Source: CAYVAP01 sp964343195
GTDB taxonomy: Bacteria > Bacteroidota > Bacteroidia > J057
Length of the DNA: 64,000 bases
NCBI GenBank assembly: GCA_964343195.1
Contig: CAYFIR010000011.1
Coordinates: forward strand, 42,419 to 106,418
Direction: 5' to 3'
The notes beneath the pieces were generated by a model. That model did not search any database. It had not been told where the DNA came from and saw only the letters and a list, made by a program, of their open reading frames with translations. The translations under genes and the position numbers were made by a program. Below are positions 43,074 through 51,306 of this stretch, one piece after another; the first letter of the stretch is position 1; each line of letters starts with the position of its first letter.

Positions 43074-43112
43074 GCCACCCAGCACTTATCAACCTGCTGT
43101 GTGGCCCATTTC
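43074..43112. terminator. Terminator between convergent genes
   Basis: Stem GCCACCCAGCA (43074-43084) / TGCTGTGTGGC (43095-43105) with one mismatch and a 10-nt loop, followed by CCATTTCTT. It lies between the ligase gene and the minus-strand lipoprotein gene. Confidence 0.65.
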
Positions 43113-43129
43113 TTCGATAAAGGATCGGG

Positions 43130-43633
43130 TTACTCGCTTACCAATTCCTTGCAGGGTTTCAGTTTGCCCAGTTTGATGATGCGGTTCAGGTCGGCGACCG
43201 GATTTTCAAACTGGCTCAGCAGGCCGCAGTCGCACATGGACTCTAGCGGCTGATCGTCGATCACGGCTCTAAGCATGTCTTCTGCCAGAGGAGGTTCTGG
43301 CAACCTGGAATATTCCTCATAGGTATAGGAGGTAAAGGCGACATTGGGGCCGATGCCTTGAACGTCAAGCACATATCCTTTTTCCAGGGCGATGGGCAGG
43401 GTCAGCTCGCCGTCACGTCGCAGGTCATCCGGATCGGGATACCCCACAATCTGGGTGCGGTCTTCCGAGAGTCGGATGGGAACGAGGTTGCTGTAGTCCT
43501 GCCTGGTTTTGTAAACCACTGCATGTGGTCCGGGAGCGTATGAAAGCTCCATATTCTGGACAGCCTTGCGCTCTGCGCATCCCGCGAGGAGTATAGCAGC
43601 TATGAGGCCGAAAACCGTAGTGAGTTGTTTCAT
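43130..43633 (-). CDS. Conserved Bacteroidota lipoprotein of unknown function
   Basis: 167 aa. Lipobox AAILLAGC. The body AVVYKTRQDYSNLVPIRLSEDRTQIVGYPDPDDL and VLDVQGIGPNVAFTSYTYEEYSRLP is, as I recall, strongly conserved among Bacteroidetes, with C-terminal CDCG and PCKEL Cys. No function is known. The conserved TSYTYEEYS and P-x-P-DDL motifs may hold a ligand site. It is followed by the terminator shared with the ligase gene. Confidence 0.78.
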   Translation of the reverse strand: MKQLTTVFGLIAAILLAGCAERKAVQNMELSYAPGPHAVVYKTRQDYSNLVPIRLSEDRTQIVGYPDPDDLRRDGELTLPIALEKGYVLDVQGIGPNVAFTSYTYEEYSRLPEPPLAEDMLRAVIDDQPLESMCDCGLLSQFENPVADLNRIIKLGKLKPCKELVSE

Positions 43634-43709
43634 TGTAGCGGTTGGGGGTTAATGGAAAAAGCCTGGAGGCAGGTCTCATTGACTGCCTCCAGGCATAGGT
43701 TGTTTGACT

Positions 43710-46343
43710 TTACTCGATCACAAGTTTTTGCTTCCAGTGGCCGTTTGCACTGCTGAGCATCAAAACATATGCTCCGGCCGGTAGGTCCCAGCCGCTAAGT
43801 TGTAACCTGTCCTGGGTGATCATGGGCGATGGGGCCTCCCAAAGAACTCGACCTGTCACGTCCAGGATTTGAGCCTGCTCTATGCGTCCCATTTCCGGAG
43901 TTGTCTCGACATATAGCTCGTGACGTGCAGGATTGGGGTACACATTGAGAGAGCCTGGCAGGTCGGCAGCTGTAATGCCACTGGCAGCTCCACTGGTGAC
44001 CTTCAGGTCGAGCGCATAGGTGCCGGTTTCCCCCTGGAAATAGGGAGCCACATGGAAGTAAACCGTCGCAGGGCCATTTACAGTGATGGGGGTGCTCATC
44101 ACATCGTCGAAAGTCTTGGAGTAATCTCCATTGTTGACTTTGTAGCTGAAAAGGACATCATTGGTATAGGCTTGGCCATCGTTGCTATTCCAGGAGTCCT
44201 GGGCACGGGCGGTTATGGTGTAGCCTGCACCAGCGGCCAATTCGATTTTGTAGTAGTCATAGTCACTTCCCACGTGAATGCTGCTCCCGCTGGTCTTGGT
44301 AGCGGCATTATTCCCATTGAAGCTGATCGGAAGCGTGTATGCCTGACCTTCGGTATCGTTGTTTTCATACTGGTCGCCGCTCAGAAGTGGTGCGGCTACT
44401 GTCACCTGTATGGGGTTGGGATAGGTGCCATCAGTCCCAACAACTTCCCAGTCTCCGGTTGTTGCCTTTTCCCACAAAACCAGCAGGTAGGTGCCGGGGT
44501 CTACATTTGTAATGTTTCCACTGAAGGGAATACCAGGAGCGGTGTAGGTATAACCAGAAGGCAGACCGTTGTTTTCGTTGATCTCGGCAAGGGTCTCGAT
44601 CCAGGTACCGTCGGTTTGGTGTAGGTCTATGGAGTAAGTTCCTGTGAAGGCTGAGGCCCCGGTGTTTACCACATTTACGGTCACATCAAACGGTTCGCCC
44701 TGGCGGACAGGTGTCTGGCTGAGGGTGAAGTCACTGTTCATCTGAATATCGTTATCAGATGAGATGGAGATCTGGACGAAGTTGGTATAGCTGCCATCGC
44801 CTACTGCGATCCAGTTGCCACCGGTAGGCTGTACGAATACGCCAACATAGTACTGGCCTGGAGTGGCATCTATGGTGCTGCTAAAGCTGATATTATTGTT
44901 GTAAACATATCCTCCGGGAAGCCCATTGCTCTCGGTGGCGGTGCCAACGAAATCCACAAAGGCTCCGTCTTCATCAAACAATGCGGCGGCAATCTCTCCG
45001 GTGAACGTAGCGGCGTTGGCATCGCCATTAATTACATTAAAAGATACATTGAGCGTACCGCCATAGTCCAGTGGATTAGGGGTAGCCGAGATAGCGTCAT
45101 ACAGGGCCATGGCTGTCCCTGAGGTGCCGCCACCTCCTCCGCCACCGCCATTGGGAGGCTTGATGCCGATAACGGCCTGCTGACCAGAGTTGAAGCCTCC
45201 ATTGCCACCTCCTGCACCCAGGGTGCCAGGGTTAAGGGCATCAACGGTGAAGTACCCATCCGAGCTGCCGCCCCAGCCCCAGTTCATGTGGAAGAAGTCA
45301 TTGTCATAACCATCACACACCCAGGCGTGACCTCCACCGCTACCAAATCCAGCATAGAGAATAGGGCGTCCGGCATCCAGTTCTCCCTTTAACATCTGAA
45401 TCCAGCTTGCGGTGGTGTAATTGTCTCTCAATACTCCCTGCAGGCTGTTGGCATCGTAGCCAAAGTAGGTTTCCAGTGCATATTCGGAGCAATGCTGCGT
45501 AGGACTGGCTGCGGATACCACATAGGCCCCACTACCACCAGTCTGGGAAACTCCGTAATTCATGTCAACGCTAACCCCAACATGATACATGAGGGTCGCC
45601 ACTGCCGTATTGTTTCCTGTCAGGTTATTGGGCATGGAAGCCCAGTCGTAGGCCGTGGCTCCAAAATTGGCCGAGATGGTCCCGAACGTACCATGATTGT
45701 AGGAGTGGAAGCCTGATCCCTGTGTGGGATAATCCCAGTATTTCATGATCTGACACATGGCAGTCGCCACACATCCCGTTACAGTCAGGTCGCTGTACTG
45801 GTTGTCAAATGGGCAGAGCTGATTGTAATAGGGCGCCTGATTCCAGGTGGTGCTCATCAGTGGACTTACCCCTGCACGGACTATTGGCAGGGTAAAAGAA
45901 CCGGCCACCAGAGAGTTCCAATCCTCCTGTATCTGACGGGTAGCAGGAATGTCAAATTCGATGACATAGGTGATCTCGTCCTCATAGGCCTGCAGGACTT
46001 TGGTGAGGCCATCGGGTACATCGTCGGGGTCAAAGCGGTTGGTCGTACTGTATCCCAGGATCGGCATTACACGATCGTCTCCAGACACCAGGACAAACCC
46101 CTGGTCTTCTCCTACGTTGAACACGTAGTAAATCGGTGTAGCGTCCTCATGGGTTTGTTGAAACAGAAAGTTGGTTTCAACTTTTTGGACGAGGGTAAGG
46201 TGGGTGGCTGGTTGGCGACTCATTACCTGGTAAAACAGGGAGGCCACACGCTCAGCAGTGAATTGATCTACCGGGGCAGCAGAGAGGCCAACGCCCCATG
46301 ATGCCAATACCAGTAGGAGGACAGGGTAAATGACTCTTTTCAT
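43710..46343 (-). CDS. C10 (streptopain-like) peptidase with T9SS C-terminal sorting domain
   Basis: 877 aa. Signal peptide to ~A23, then a Spi/propeptide domain (EDQGFVLVSGDDRVMPILGYS). The C10 catalytic domain has nucleophile C191 in TVTGCVATAMCQIM, H339 in GGGHAWVCDGYD and MNWGWGGSSDGYF. A Gly-rich linker is followed by two related ~130-residue Ig-like repeats (each with GLPxGYxY and GxYxVxxx), a pre-peptidase-like domain with FNGNNAATKT/GSDYDYYKIEL, and a T9SS type A domain (LNVYPNPARHELYVE ... AGAYVLMLSS). It is a secreted thiol protease that is probably activated by removal of the propeptide. Confidence 0.92.
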   Translation of the reverse strand: MKRVIYPVLLLVLASWGVGLSAAPVDQFTAERVASLFYQVMSRQPATHLTLVQKVETNFLFQQTHEDATPIYYVFNVGEDQGFVLVSGDDRVMPILGYSTTNRFDPDDVPDGLTKVLQAYEDEITYVIEFDIPATRQIQEDWNSLVAGSFTLPIVRAGVSPLMSTTWNQAPYYNQLCPFDNQYSDLTVTGCVATAMCQIMKYWDYPTQGSGFHSYNHGTFGTISANFGATAYDWASMPNNLTGNNTAVATLMYHVGVSVDMNYGVSQTGGSGAYVVSAASPTQHCSEYALETYFGYDANSLQGVLRDNYTTASWIQMLKGELDAGRPILYAGFGSGGGHAWVCDGYDNDFFHMNWGWGGSSDGYFTVDALNPGTLGAGGGNGGFNSGQQAVIGIKPPNGGGGGGGGTSGTAMALYDAISATPNPLDYGGTLNVSFNVINGDANAATFTGEIAAALFDEDGAFVDFVGTATESNGLPGGYVYNNNISFSSTIDATPGQYYVGVFVQPTGGNWIAVGDGSYTNFVQISISSDNDIQMNSDFTLSQTPVRQGEPFDVTVNVVNTGASAFTGTYSIDLHQTDGTWIETLAEINENNGLPSGYTYTAPGIPFSGNITNVDPGTYLLVLWEKATTGDWEVVGTDGTYPNPIQVTVAAPLLSGDQYENNDTEGQAYTLPISFNGNNAATKTSGSSIHVGSDYDYYKIELAAGAGYTITARAQDSWNSNDGQAYTNDVLFSYKVNNGDYSKTFDDVMSTPITVNGPATVYFHVAPYFQGETGTYALDLKVTSGAASGITAADLPGSLNVYPNPARHELYVETTPEMGRIEQAQILDVTGRVLWEAPSPMITQDRLQLSGWDLPAGAYVLMLSSANGHWKQKLVIE

Positions 46344-46591
46344 AACTATCAGGATATGTGTTCTTTGGGTTACAACGAAATGATTTCTGTGAATATGACG
46401 ACAATGGCTCCGAGAATATCACCTTATTTTTTCAAAAAATCTCTACCTTCTCAATTCTGAAGTGAAACTGCCCATTTTGAGACCCTTTCAGTGGTCCTTA
46501 TTTGGCTATTTGCCTTATTTTTACAAAGCCCCCAATTGGCACATACATTGACCATAAGCCTCAAATTCCTCCAACCCAAATGGATATGTAC

Positions 46592-47509
46592 ATGAACCGT
46601 CTGATTATCCCCCCCCTTATTTTGGTATTGGCCCTGTCATTTATGGGCTGTAACCAGGACAAAATTGAGCAACTGGAACGCGAGAAAGCTGCGCTTCAGG
46701 CCGAAAAGGCCCGTCAGGATTCCGCTCTGAATGATTTCATGAATACCTTCAATGAGTTTGAGGCCAACATTGAAATGATCAAGGAAAAAGAATCCCTGAT
46801 CACGATGGGGGCTGATAACCCTGAATATAGAAGTGAAGGAAAAGAAGCCATCATTGAAGATATTCAGATGATCAATGATTTGCTTGACCAGAACCGACAA
46901 ATCATCGAGGAACTGTCGGCCAAAGCTGAACGGGCAGAAGGACTCAGCGCAGAATATCGTAGGACCATTGGGTCATTGAAGCGGCAACTGGAAGAGCGTA
47001 ACACCGAAATCTCCGAACTCAAGCAGCAGCTTGTAGCCCTTGATTATCGCATCGAGGATCTCAACGGTCGCATAGATACGCTTTCCCGAGAAAATCAGCA
47101 ATTGACTCAGACTACGCGGACCCAAAGCACGCGCATTCAGCGACAGCGGGATTCGCTCAATGACCTTGACCAAACGGTGAATGAGCAGGACCGCGCCCTG
47201 AACACAGCTTACTACATCACGGGTACCACCCGCGAACTGAAGGACCTGGCCGTAATTGACCGCGATGGTCTGTTTGGTGGCAAGGAACTCTCAGAGGATT
47301 TTAATGCCTCCGCTTTCAACCGCATTGACATCCGGGAGGTGACAGAAATTCCCATCGCCACCCGACGCCCGGAAGTCCTCACAACTCACCCATCTGGTAC
47401 TTATGAGTTCAAGGACCTGGACGATGACCGTCAATACGATATCCTGCAGATCACCAATCCCGGTGAGTTCTGGAAGACCTCTCGCTACCTGGTGGTACTG
47501 GTGAAGTGA
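46592..47509 (+). CDS. Coiled-coil lipoprotein, unknown function
   Basis: 305 aa from the ATG at 46592 (other in-frame ATGs at 46580 and 46586). Lipobox LALSFMGC, then ~170 residues of heptad-rich coiled coil (KIEQLEREKAALQAEKARQD; SEYRRTIGSLKRQLEERN), then a C-terminal domain with YYITGTTRELKDLAVID and a basic-aromatic end (FWKTSRYLVVLVK). It may be a periplasmic spacer or scaffold. The C-terminal domain is common to many Bacteroidetes coiled-coil lipoproteins, by memory only. Confidence 0.75.
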   Translation: MNRLIIPPLILVLALSFMGCNQDKIEQLEREKAALQAEKARQDSALNDFMNTFNEFEANIEMIKEKESLITMGADNPEYRSEGKEAIIEDIQMINDLLDQNRQIIEELSAKAERAEGLSAEYRRTIGSLKRQLEERNTEISELKQQLVALDYRIEDLNGRIDTLSRENQQLTQTTRTQSTRIQRQRDSLNDLDQTVNEQDRALNTAYYITGTTRELKDLAVIDRDGLFGGKELSEDFNASAFNRIDIREVTEIPIATRRPEVLTTHPSGTYEFKDLDDDRQYDILQITNPGEFWKTSRYLVVLVK

Positions 47510-47716
47510 GACGCGGGAAGCGAGCAGTCAGATCGCGGTGCTGCGAGACCTTCAAAGCCTGTCGGACTTGTGCTGTCGAAGATCCCGAGAATCGGGGAGC
47601 AGAGTCGAAGTAAGTCAGAGAAGAATCAGCCATTCTTGTCTTTCATCTCACAGCACAGCGCGGTCTCACAGCGTAGGCAGCCTGTCCCGAGAATCGGGAG
47701 TCTGACTTCTTTTCTT
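47510..47716. repeat. Gene-free spacer with two TCCCGA hairpins
   Basis: Hairpins TCCCGA-GAA-TCGGGGA (47583-47598) and TCCCGA-GAA-TCGGGA (47685-47699) flank ~85 bp; a GCCTGTCGGACTTGTGC word recurs at 49490. It lies between convergent genes. Confidence 0.65.
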
Positions 47717-48442
47717 CTATTCTCCCAGGTAGATCAGGATCTGTCCTTGCACGCCATAGTTGGCGAGGTACTGTAGCTGATCAGCCGCCAGTGCGCCTTC
47801 AATCGGGCCATAAAACTCTGTGGCGAACACCAGCCCATCGAAGTGGTCATAGTACCACGGGAGCTGTGCATACGGAGTCAGCCGTAGCCCTACCGGGCCG
47901 GCCCAAAGGGTAAAATGCATGAAGAGAGACGAATTGACGGTAGGATTGAACCCTCCCAAAAATCCCCCCGGCTCCAGCACCCAGCGGCCGGTGTTTCCCT
48001 GATAACGCTTGGTTTTAAAAGTTGAGACATCGAGGCTAAGCCCGAGGCTTACCTGCAGGGCATTGGCTGGGACGATGTTCAGGTAGGGCATCATCCGAAA
48101 GGAGTTATTTTGGATGCGAATGCTCTCTGACCAGCCTCGGGACTGGTCTTCGTAAGTGCCCAAATCTGCCTTCTTGCGGTCCCAAATCATGTCTATTCCC
48201 CCCAAGTCTCCACTGCCACCATACCCGATGACGATGCCCCGCATTTCGTGGAGGAGGTCGGTGGCCTGGGTGGTAGTAGACCGCTGGTTGAAGCTGTAGA
48301 GGAGGCGATTGATGGCGGTGTTGGGCTGCATGCGGGTCACTTGATAACCGCCGATGAAGTACCATCCCTCCTGGGCTCGGGTGTTAGGAAGGATGCAGAA
48401 CAGCAAAAGGAGGAGTACAAAGAAGTTTCGCTTTTTCATCAT
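47717..48442 (-). CDS. Predicted secreted/outer-membrane barrel protein
   Basis: 241 aa from the ATG at 48442 or 48439 (the frame runs back to 48496, but those residues do not form a signal peptide). Signal peptide ends at NTRAQ. The mature part has the small-barrel pattern (WYFIGGYQVTRMQPN, IVIGYGGSGDLGG, LQVSLGLSLDVSTF, YGVQGQILIYLG). It is coupled to the upstream lipoprotein by an ATGA overlap. No named family. Confidence 0.6.
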   Translation of the reverse strand: MMKKRNFFVLLLLLFCILPNTRAQEGWYFIGGYQVTRMQPNTAINRLLYSFNQRSTTTQATDLLHEMRGIVIGYGGSGDLGGIDMIWDRKKADLGTYEDQSRGWSESIRIQNNSFRMMPYLNIVPANALQVSLGLSLDVSTFKTKRYQGNTGRWVLEPGGFLGGFNPTVNSSLFMHFTLWAGPVGLRLTPYAQLPWYYDHFDGLVFATEFYGPIEGALAADQLQYLANYGVQGQILIYLGE

Positions 48443-48897
48443 TCGAAGTCTTTTGATTCTAGTACCAGGCTGTGATTCCTGCCGTAAGAAGTCCATGTTT
48501 GGGTATTGCCTCCGAGGTCATCTACCTGGTAAGTGATGGTCTGGAAGGAGGTAGATCCGGCTGTGAGGGCATTTAGGAGGATGAGGTCTCCATCGATCTC
48601 GAAATTCCAGTAGCTTCCGTTTGACCCTCCGCTGAGGAAGTCAAAAGCAGGGTGGTTGGATATGACCCACAGGGCGCTGCCATGTTCTCCCAGGGTTTTA
48701 TCCTGCATGAAGATCAGGAGCTCGCCGCAGTCTCTACACAGAACGGTGTCTTCCAGGGGCCTGAGTTGCCGTAGTTCCTTGACCTGATACAGGCCGGACT
48801 TGCCTTTTACCAGCGGTTTGGCAGGATTGGGGCCGCAGCCTGTAAGGGCAGCGAAGAGCAGCAGTATGCTGATCAGAAATATGTGTGTGTAGTTCAT
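48439..48897 (-). CDS. Small lipoprotein, unknown
   Basis: 152 aa. Lipobox LLLFAALTGC, then GPNPAKPLVKGKSGLYQV. The pair VLCRDCGELLIF is a possible metal or disulfide site. The mature part is beta-rich (GSYWNFEIDGDLILL, FQTITYQVDDLGG). It is preceded by another lipoprotein gene 2 bp upstream, and its stop overlaps the next gene start, so all three form one operon. Confidence 0.65.
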   Translation of the reverse strand: MNYTHIFLISILLLFAALTGCGPNPAKPLVKGKSGLYQVKELRQLRPLEDTVLCRDCGELLIFMQDKTLGEHGSALWVISNHPAFDFLSGGSNGSYWNFEIDGDLILLNALTAGSTSFQTITYQVDDLGGNTQTWTSYGRNHSLVLESKDFE

Positions 48898-48899
48898 TG

Positions 48900-49403
48900 T
48901 TATTCGATTAGTTGAAAGTCAATTCGGTATTGCCCAGAGTTGAGCCCTTCACTTCTTCCTTCGAAATACATTTCTTCAAATTCCCAGTTGGATACCCGCA
49001 AGGCTACCTCCCGGTTGTAAGGAAAAACAGGCAGGTCGTAAAACAGGATGTTGACCTGGGTCGAGTTTTCAGGCACCAGTTCCCAGGTGAAGTCGGTCGA
49101 TACTCCGTTTTCATCGAGATGGGTTCCCTGATGTCGACCACTGGTCTTTTTGCTGGAGAACTGGATTTGATGATCAGGAGTGTAAGTCGTATCGAGGGTG
49201 ACGGTAGGCGTAGCGTTGACGCTAACCCGCGTTGACTCGGTCGCAGTGACGCGCTTGATGGCCCAGGTGCCCTCCCCCTGGGTGATGTAATCCAGGGCCG
49301 GATCGGTATCGGCCATCTGATTCATGGGATCAGGGTTGAGGATGTCGCAACTTGCGGTCAGGGCGATCAGGCCGATAAGGCCCAGGAAACGAAATAAATT
49401 CAT
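48900..49403 (-). CDS. Small lipoprotein, first gene of a three-gene unit
   Basis: 167 aa. Lipobox LIALTASC, then DILNPDPMNQMADTDP. It contains GEGTWAIKRVTATES, a GxW opening like lipocalin-type lipoproteins, and ends with SGQYRIDFQLIE. Next to a second GxW-like small lipoprotein (20215) it hints at a general family of small calycin-like lipoproteins in this genome. No function known. Confidence 0.6.
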   Translation of the reverse strand: MNLFRFLGLIGLIALTASCDILNPDPMNQMADTDPALDYITQGEGTWAIKRVTATESTRVSVNATPTVTLDTTYTPDHQIQFSSKKTSGRHQGTHLDENGVSTDFTWELVPENSTQVNILFYDLPVFPYNREVALRVSNWEFEEMYFEGRSEGLNSGQYRIDFQLIE

Positions 49404-49584
49404 GGGGATAATGGATTCGAGGGTAAAAGTTAGCAGTTCCCGATGCTCGGGATTTCACTGCGTTCAACAGGAAGTCAGTGCCTGTCAGACTTGTGCCGAG
49501 CGGAGTCGAAGTAAAACAGAGGTCAGCAGGCAGACTTGTCCAGGGTGCCACGAAAAGCCAGTCGCGGCCTCTTAGCAAAGCGCG

Positions 49585-50685
49585 CTAATACTTGAATCGA
49601 TGCACCCGGCTGATGTTGTCATCGGTCTGTATGGTCGGGACATAGAAGTAGCCATCCTGAAGCTGTAGGCTAGCCATGTATTCGCAGGCGGGTTCGATGT
49701 CTTCTCTGATGGGGTGAAAAACATATGTGGAGTTTTCCAGTCGAAGTTCGAAGATCTGTTCCTCGCAGGCACTGTACTCACTATTCCACGCTGTAGCGTA
49801 GAACTTGCCATCTCGCAGGGGATAGAGTTGGAGGTTGTAAAGCCCGGCAGGGGCATCCATGCCATAAATCAGGGGCTGCGGACTGCCCGTTTCCCACACA
49901 AAGAGACTTCTGCTCCCGCTGACCAGGCCGTAGGCACTGCCATCGATGCTGAGGCGATCGTAGGCAAGTCTCAGGTCAATGCTGGTGTATTGCCCGGCAA
50001 AGACCTCGGTGGCTGCTCCACTTGCGGGATCGACCGCGAGCATCCGGTCGTCCTGCGTGATGACATAAAATACATCGTCCTGCACAAATACCATGCGTAC
50101 TTCACTCAGCGAGGTATTGGCGATTGGGATAAAGGCCTCCGTCTGTTTGTCAAAATACACCAACTCGCCGGTTGTGCTGCTGCCTACCGGGAAGAAGTCT
50201 CCTTGGAGGTTGATGCGCCAGTAGTCAAAGTTGAGCTCTGCCACTTCGTTGATGGTGATGCTCGCGTGCAGGGTGGGAGTGAGACCATCGATGGTAAATA
50301 CGCGCAGGGAATCCTTAGCTCTGGCCTGTGGCACCTCGCCATCGTAGCTCAGGGTCAGGTAACAGGTGCCATCCGGCGTAAAGCTGACCCGTGTGCGCCG
50401 AGACACAGGATCGCCGGGAGCCTGTATGCCAGAAATGGGCGTAAATGCCGAGCTTCCCTGTTCCCAGGCAAAGGCATGAAAGCTGCCCTGGATGGTGAGG
50501 TAAACATTCCCCTCTGCATTGACTCCGAAGCTATTGAGCTTACCAGGTACCCCAGGGAGGGTTTCTACCCTTCCGCCGGTTTCATTCTTTTTGGCGGCCT
50601 CAGGAGCCAGCACCTCTACGAGGTCGCAGCCCGATAGGTACAGGGTCAGGCCAAGCAAAACAGATATGTACAATGTATGACGCAT
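49585..50685 (-). CDS. Beta-propeller-like lipoprotein, unknown
   Basis: 366 aa. Lipobox LTLYLSGC. The body shows repeats of ~45 residues with a Tyr/Phe/Asp pattern (GNVYLTIQGSFHAFAWEQG, TCYLTLSYDGEV, DVFYVITQDDRMLAVDP, YGLVSGSRSLFVWETG, KFYATAWNSEYSA, GYFYVPTIQ), consistent with a 6-7 bladed propeller. It has Asp-Gly turns but no catalytic motif. It may bind a ligand or a protein. A strong inverted repeat lies ~50 bp upstream. It is not overlapping the lipoprotein unit downstream. Confidence 0.65.
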   Translation of the reverse strand: MRHTLYISVLLGLTLYLSGCDLVEVLAPEAAKKNETGGRVETLPGVPGKLNSFGVNAEGNVYLTIQGSFHAFAWEQGSSAFTPISGIQAPGDPVSRRTRVSFTPDGTCYLTLSYDGEVPQARAKDSLRVFTIDGLTPTLHASITINEVAELNFDYWRINLQGDFFPVGSSTTGELVYFDKQTEAFIPIANTSLSEVRMVFVQDDVFYVITQDDRMLAVDPASGAATEVFAGQYTSIDLRLAYDRLSIDGSAYGLVSGSRSLFVWETGSPQPLIYGMDAPAGLYNLQLYPLRDGKFYATAWNSEYSACEEQIFELRLENSTYVFHPIREDIEPACEYMASLQLQDGYFYVPTIQTDDNISRVHRFKY

Positions 50686-50734
50686 ACCAGTGGTTGATTA
50701 TGTCAGCTAAACTAGCCGCTGATATGCCTGGCCT

Positions 50735-50777
50735 CTTTCCCCAAATCAGGGGATTAAAGCCCTGAAATTGGGGAAAG
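50735..50777. promoter_or_regulatory. Inverted repeat upstream of the propeller-like gene
   Basis: Arms CTTTCCCCAA (50735-50744) / TTGGGGAAAG (50768-50777), with inner ATCAGGG/CCCTGAAA pairing and an 8-nt loop GATTAAAG. It stands ~50 bp before the 50685 start on the minus strand, suited to a leader hairpin or operator. Confidence 0.5.
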
Positions 50778-51075
50778 TAGATAGGTCAGAACTTTTGAGT
50801 GAGAAAGTTAACCCCCTACAGGGCGGTACAAATCCACTTTTGGAGCAAAATTTGCACATCGGGTAAGCCAACGGTTGCGAGTGCCATCGGCCTTGGTTAA
50901 ATTTGTCTCAAGATCTTTTCCATACACGACACATCCTGTGTTCTGCTATTCCAGCTTTGACTGGGTTTTATAGCTGAACATTGACAGATACAATCCTGTG
51001 CGAATGCCGACTCGTTATTGAAACTACATTTATTACCATTGGAAATTTGCTCAGGGAGCTAAGGGCGGGCCCACG

Positions 51076-51091
51076 TCTCAGCATGCTGAGA
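51076..51091. promoter_or_regulatory. Perfect 16-bp palindrome TCTCAGCATGCTGAGA
   Basis: An exact 8+8 palindrome in non-coding DNA ~215 bp from the end of the amidase gene and ~390 bp from the propeller-like gene start. No linked regulator gene is present. Confidence 0.5.
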
Positions 51092-51306
51092 TTCTTCTTC
51101 GGAAGACACAGTGGGATTACCGAGGTTACCTGGCGTCTCCATTTATGTCTTTTGGGAAGTTTCAATTAACTCCTGGCGTTTGTACGGGATTTTTTTGTTG
51201 AAAAGGGTGTGAGATGGGGTACAGATAATGAAGGGGGATCGTCAATAGCTCCGCTTATTGACTCTGGTTTTCCCTTGAGACGGCACACCACCATTGCAAT
51301 AAACCT

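Larger units (their letters stand above)
50686..51306. other. 621-bp gene-free region with two palindromes
   Basis: Holds the shared upstream region of the propeller-like gene and the 3' flank of the amidase gene. It contains an inverted repeat (50735-50777) and a perfect 16-bp palindrome (51076-51091). Short ORFs of 62-65 aa on both strands are not convincing. Confidence 0.5.

Noticed and set aside
49714..50637. 307-aa open frame on the plus strand
   Set aside because: Antisense shadow of the propeller-like lipoprotein gene; no motif or signal.
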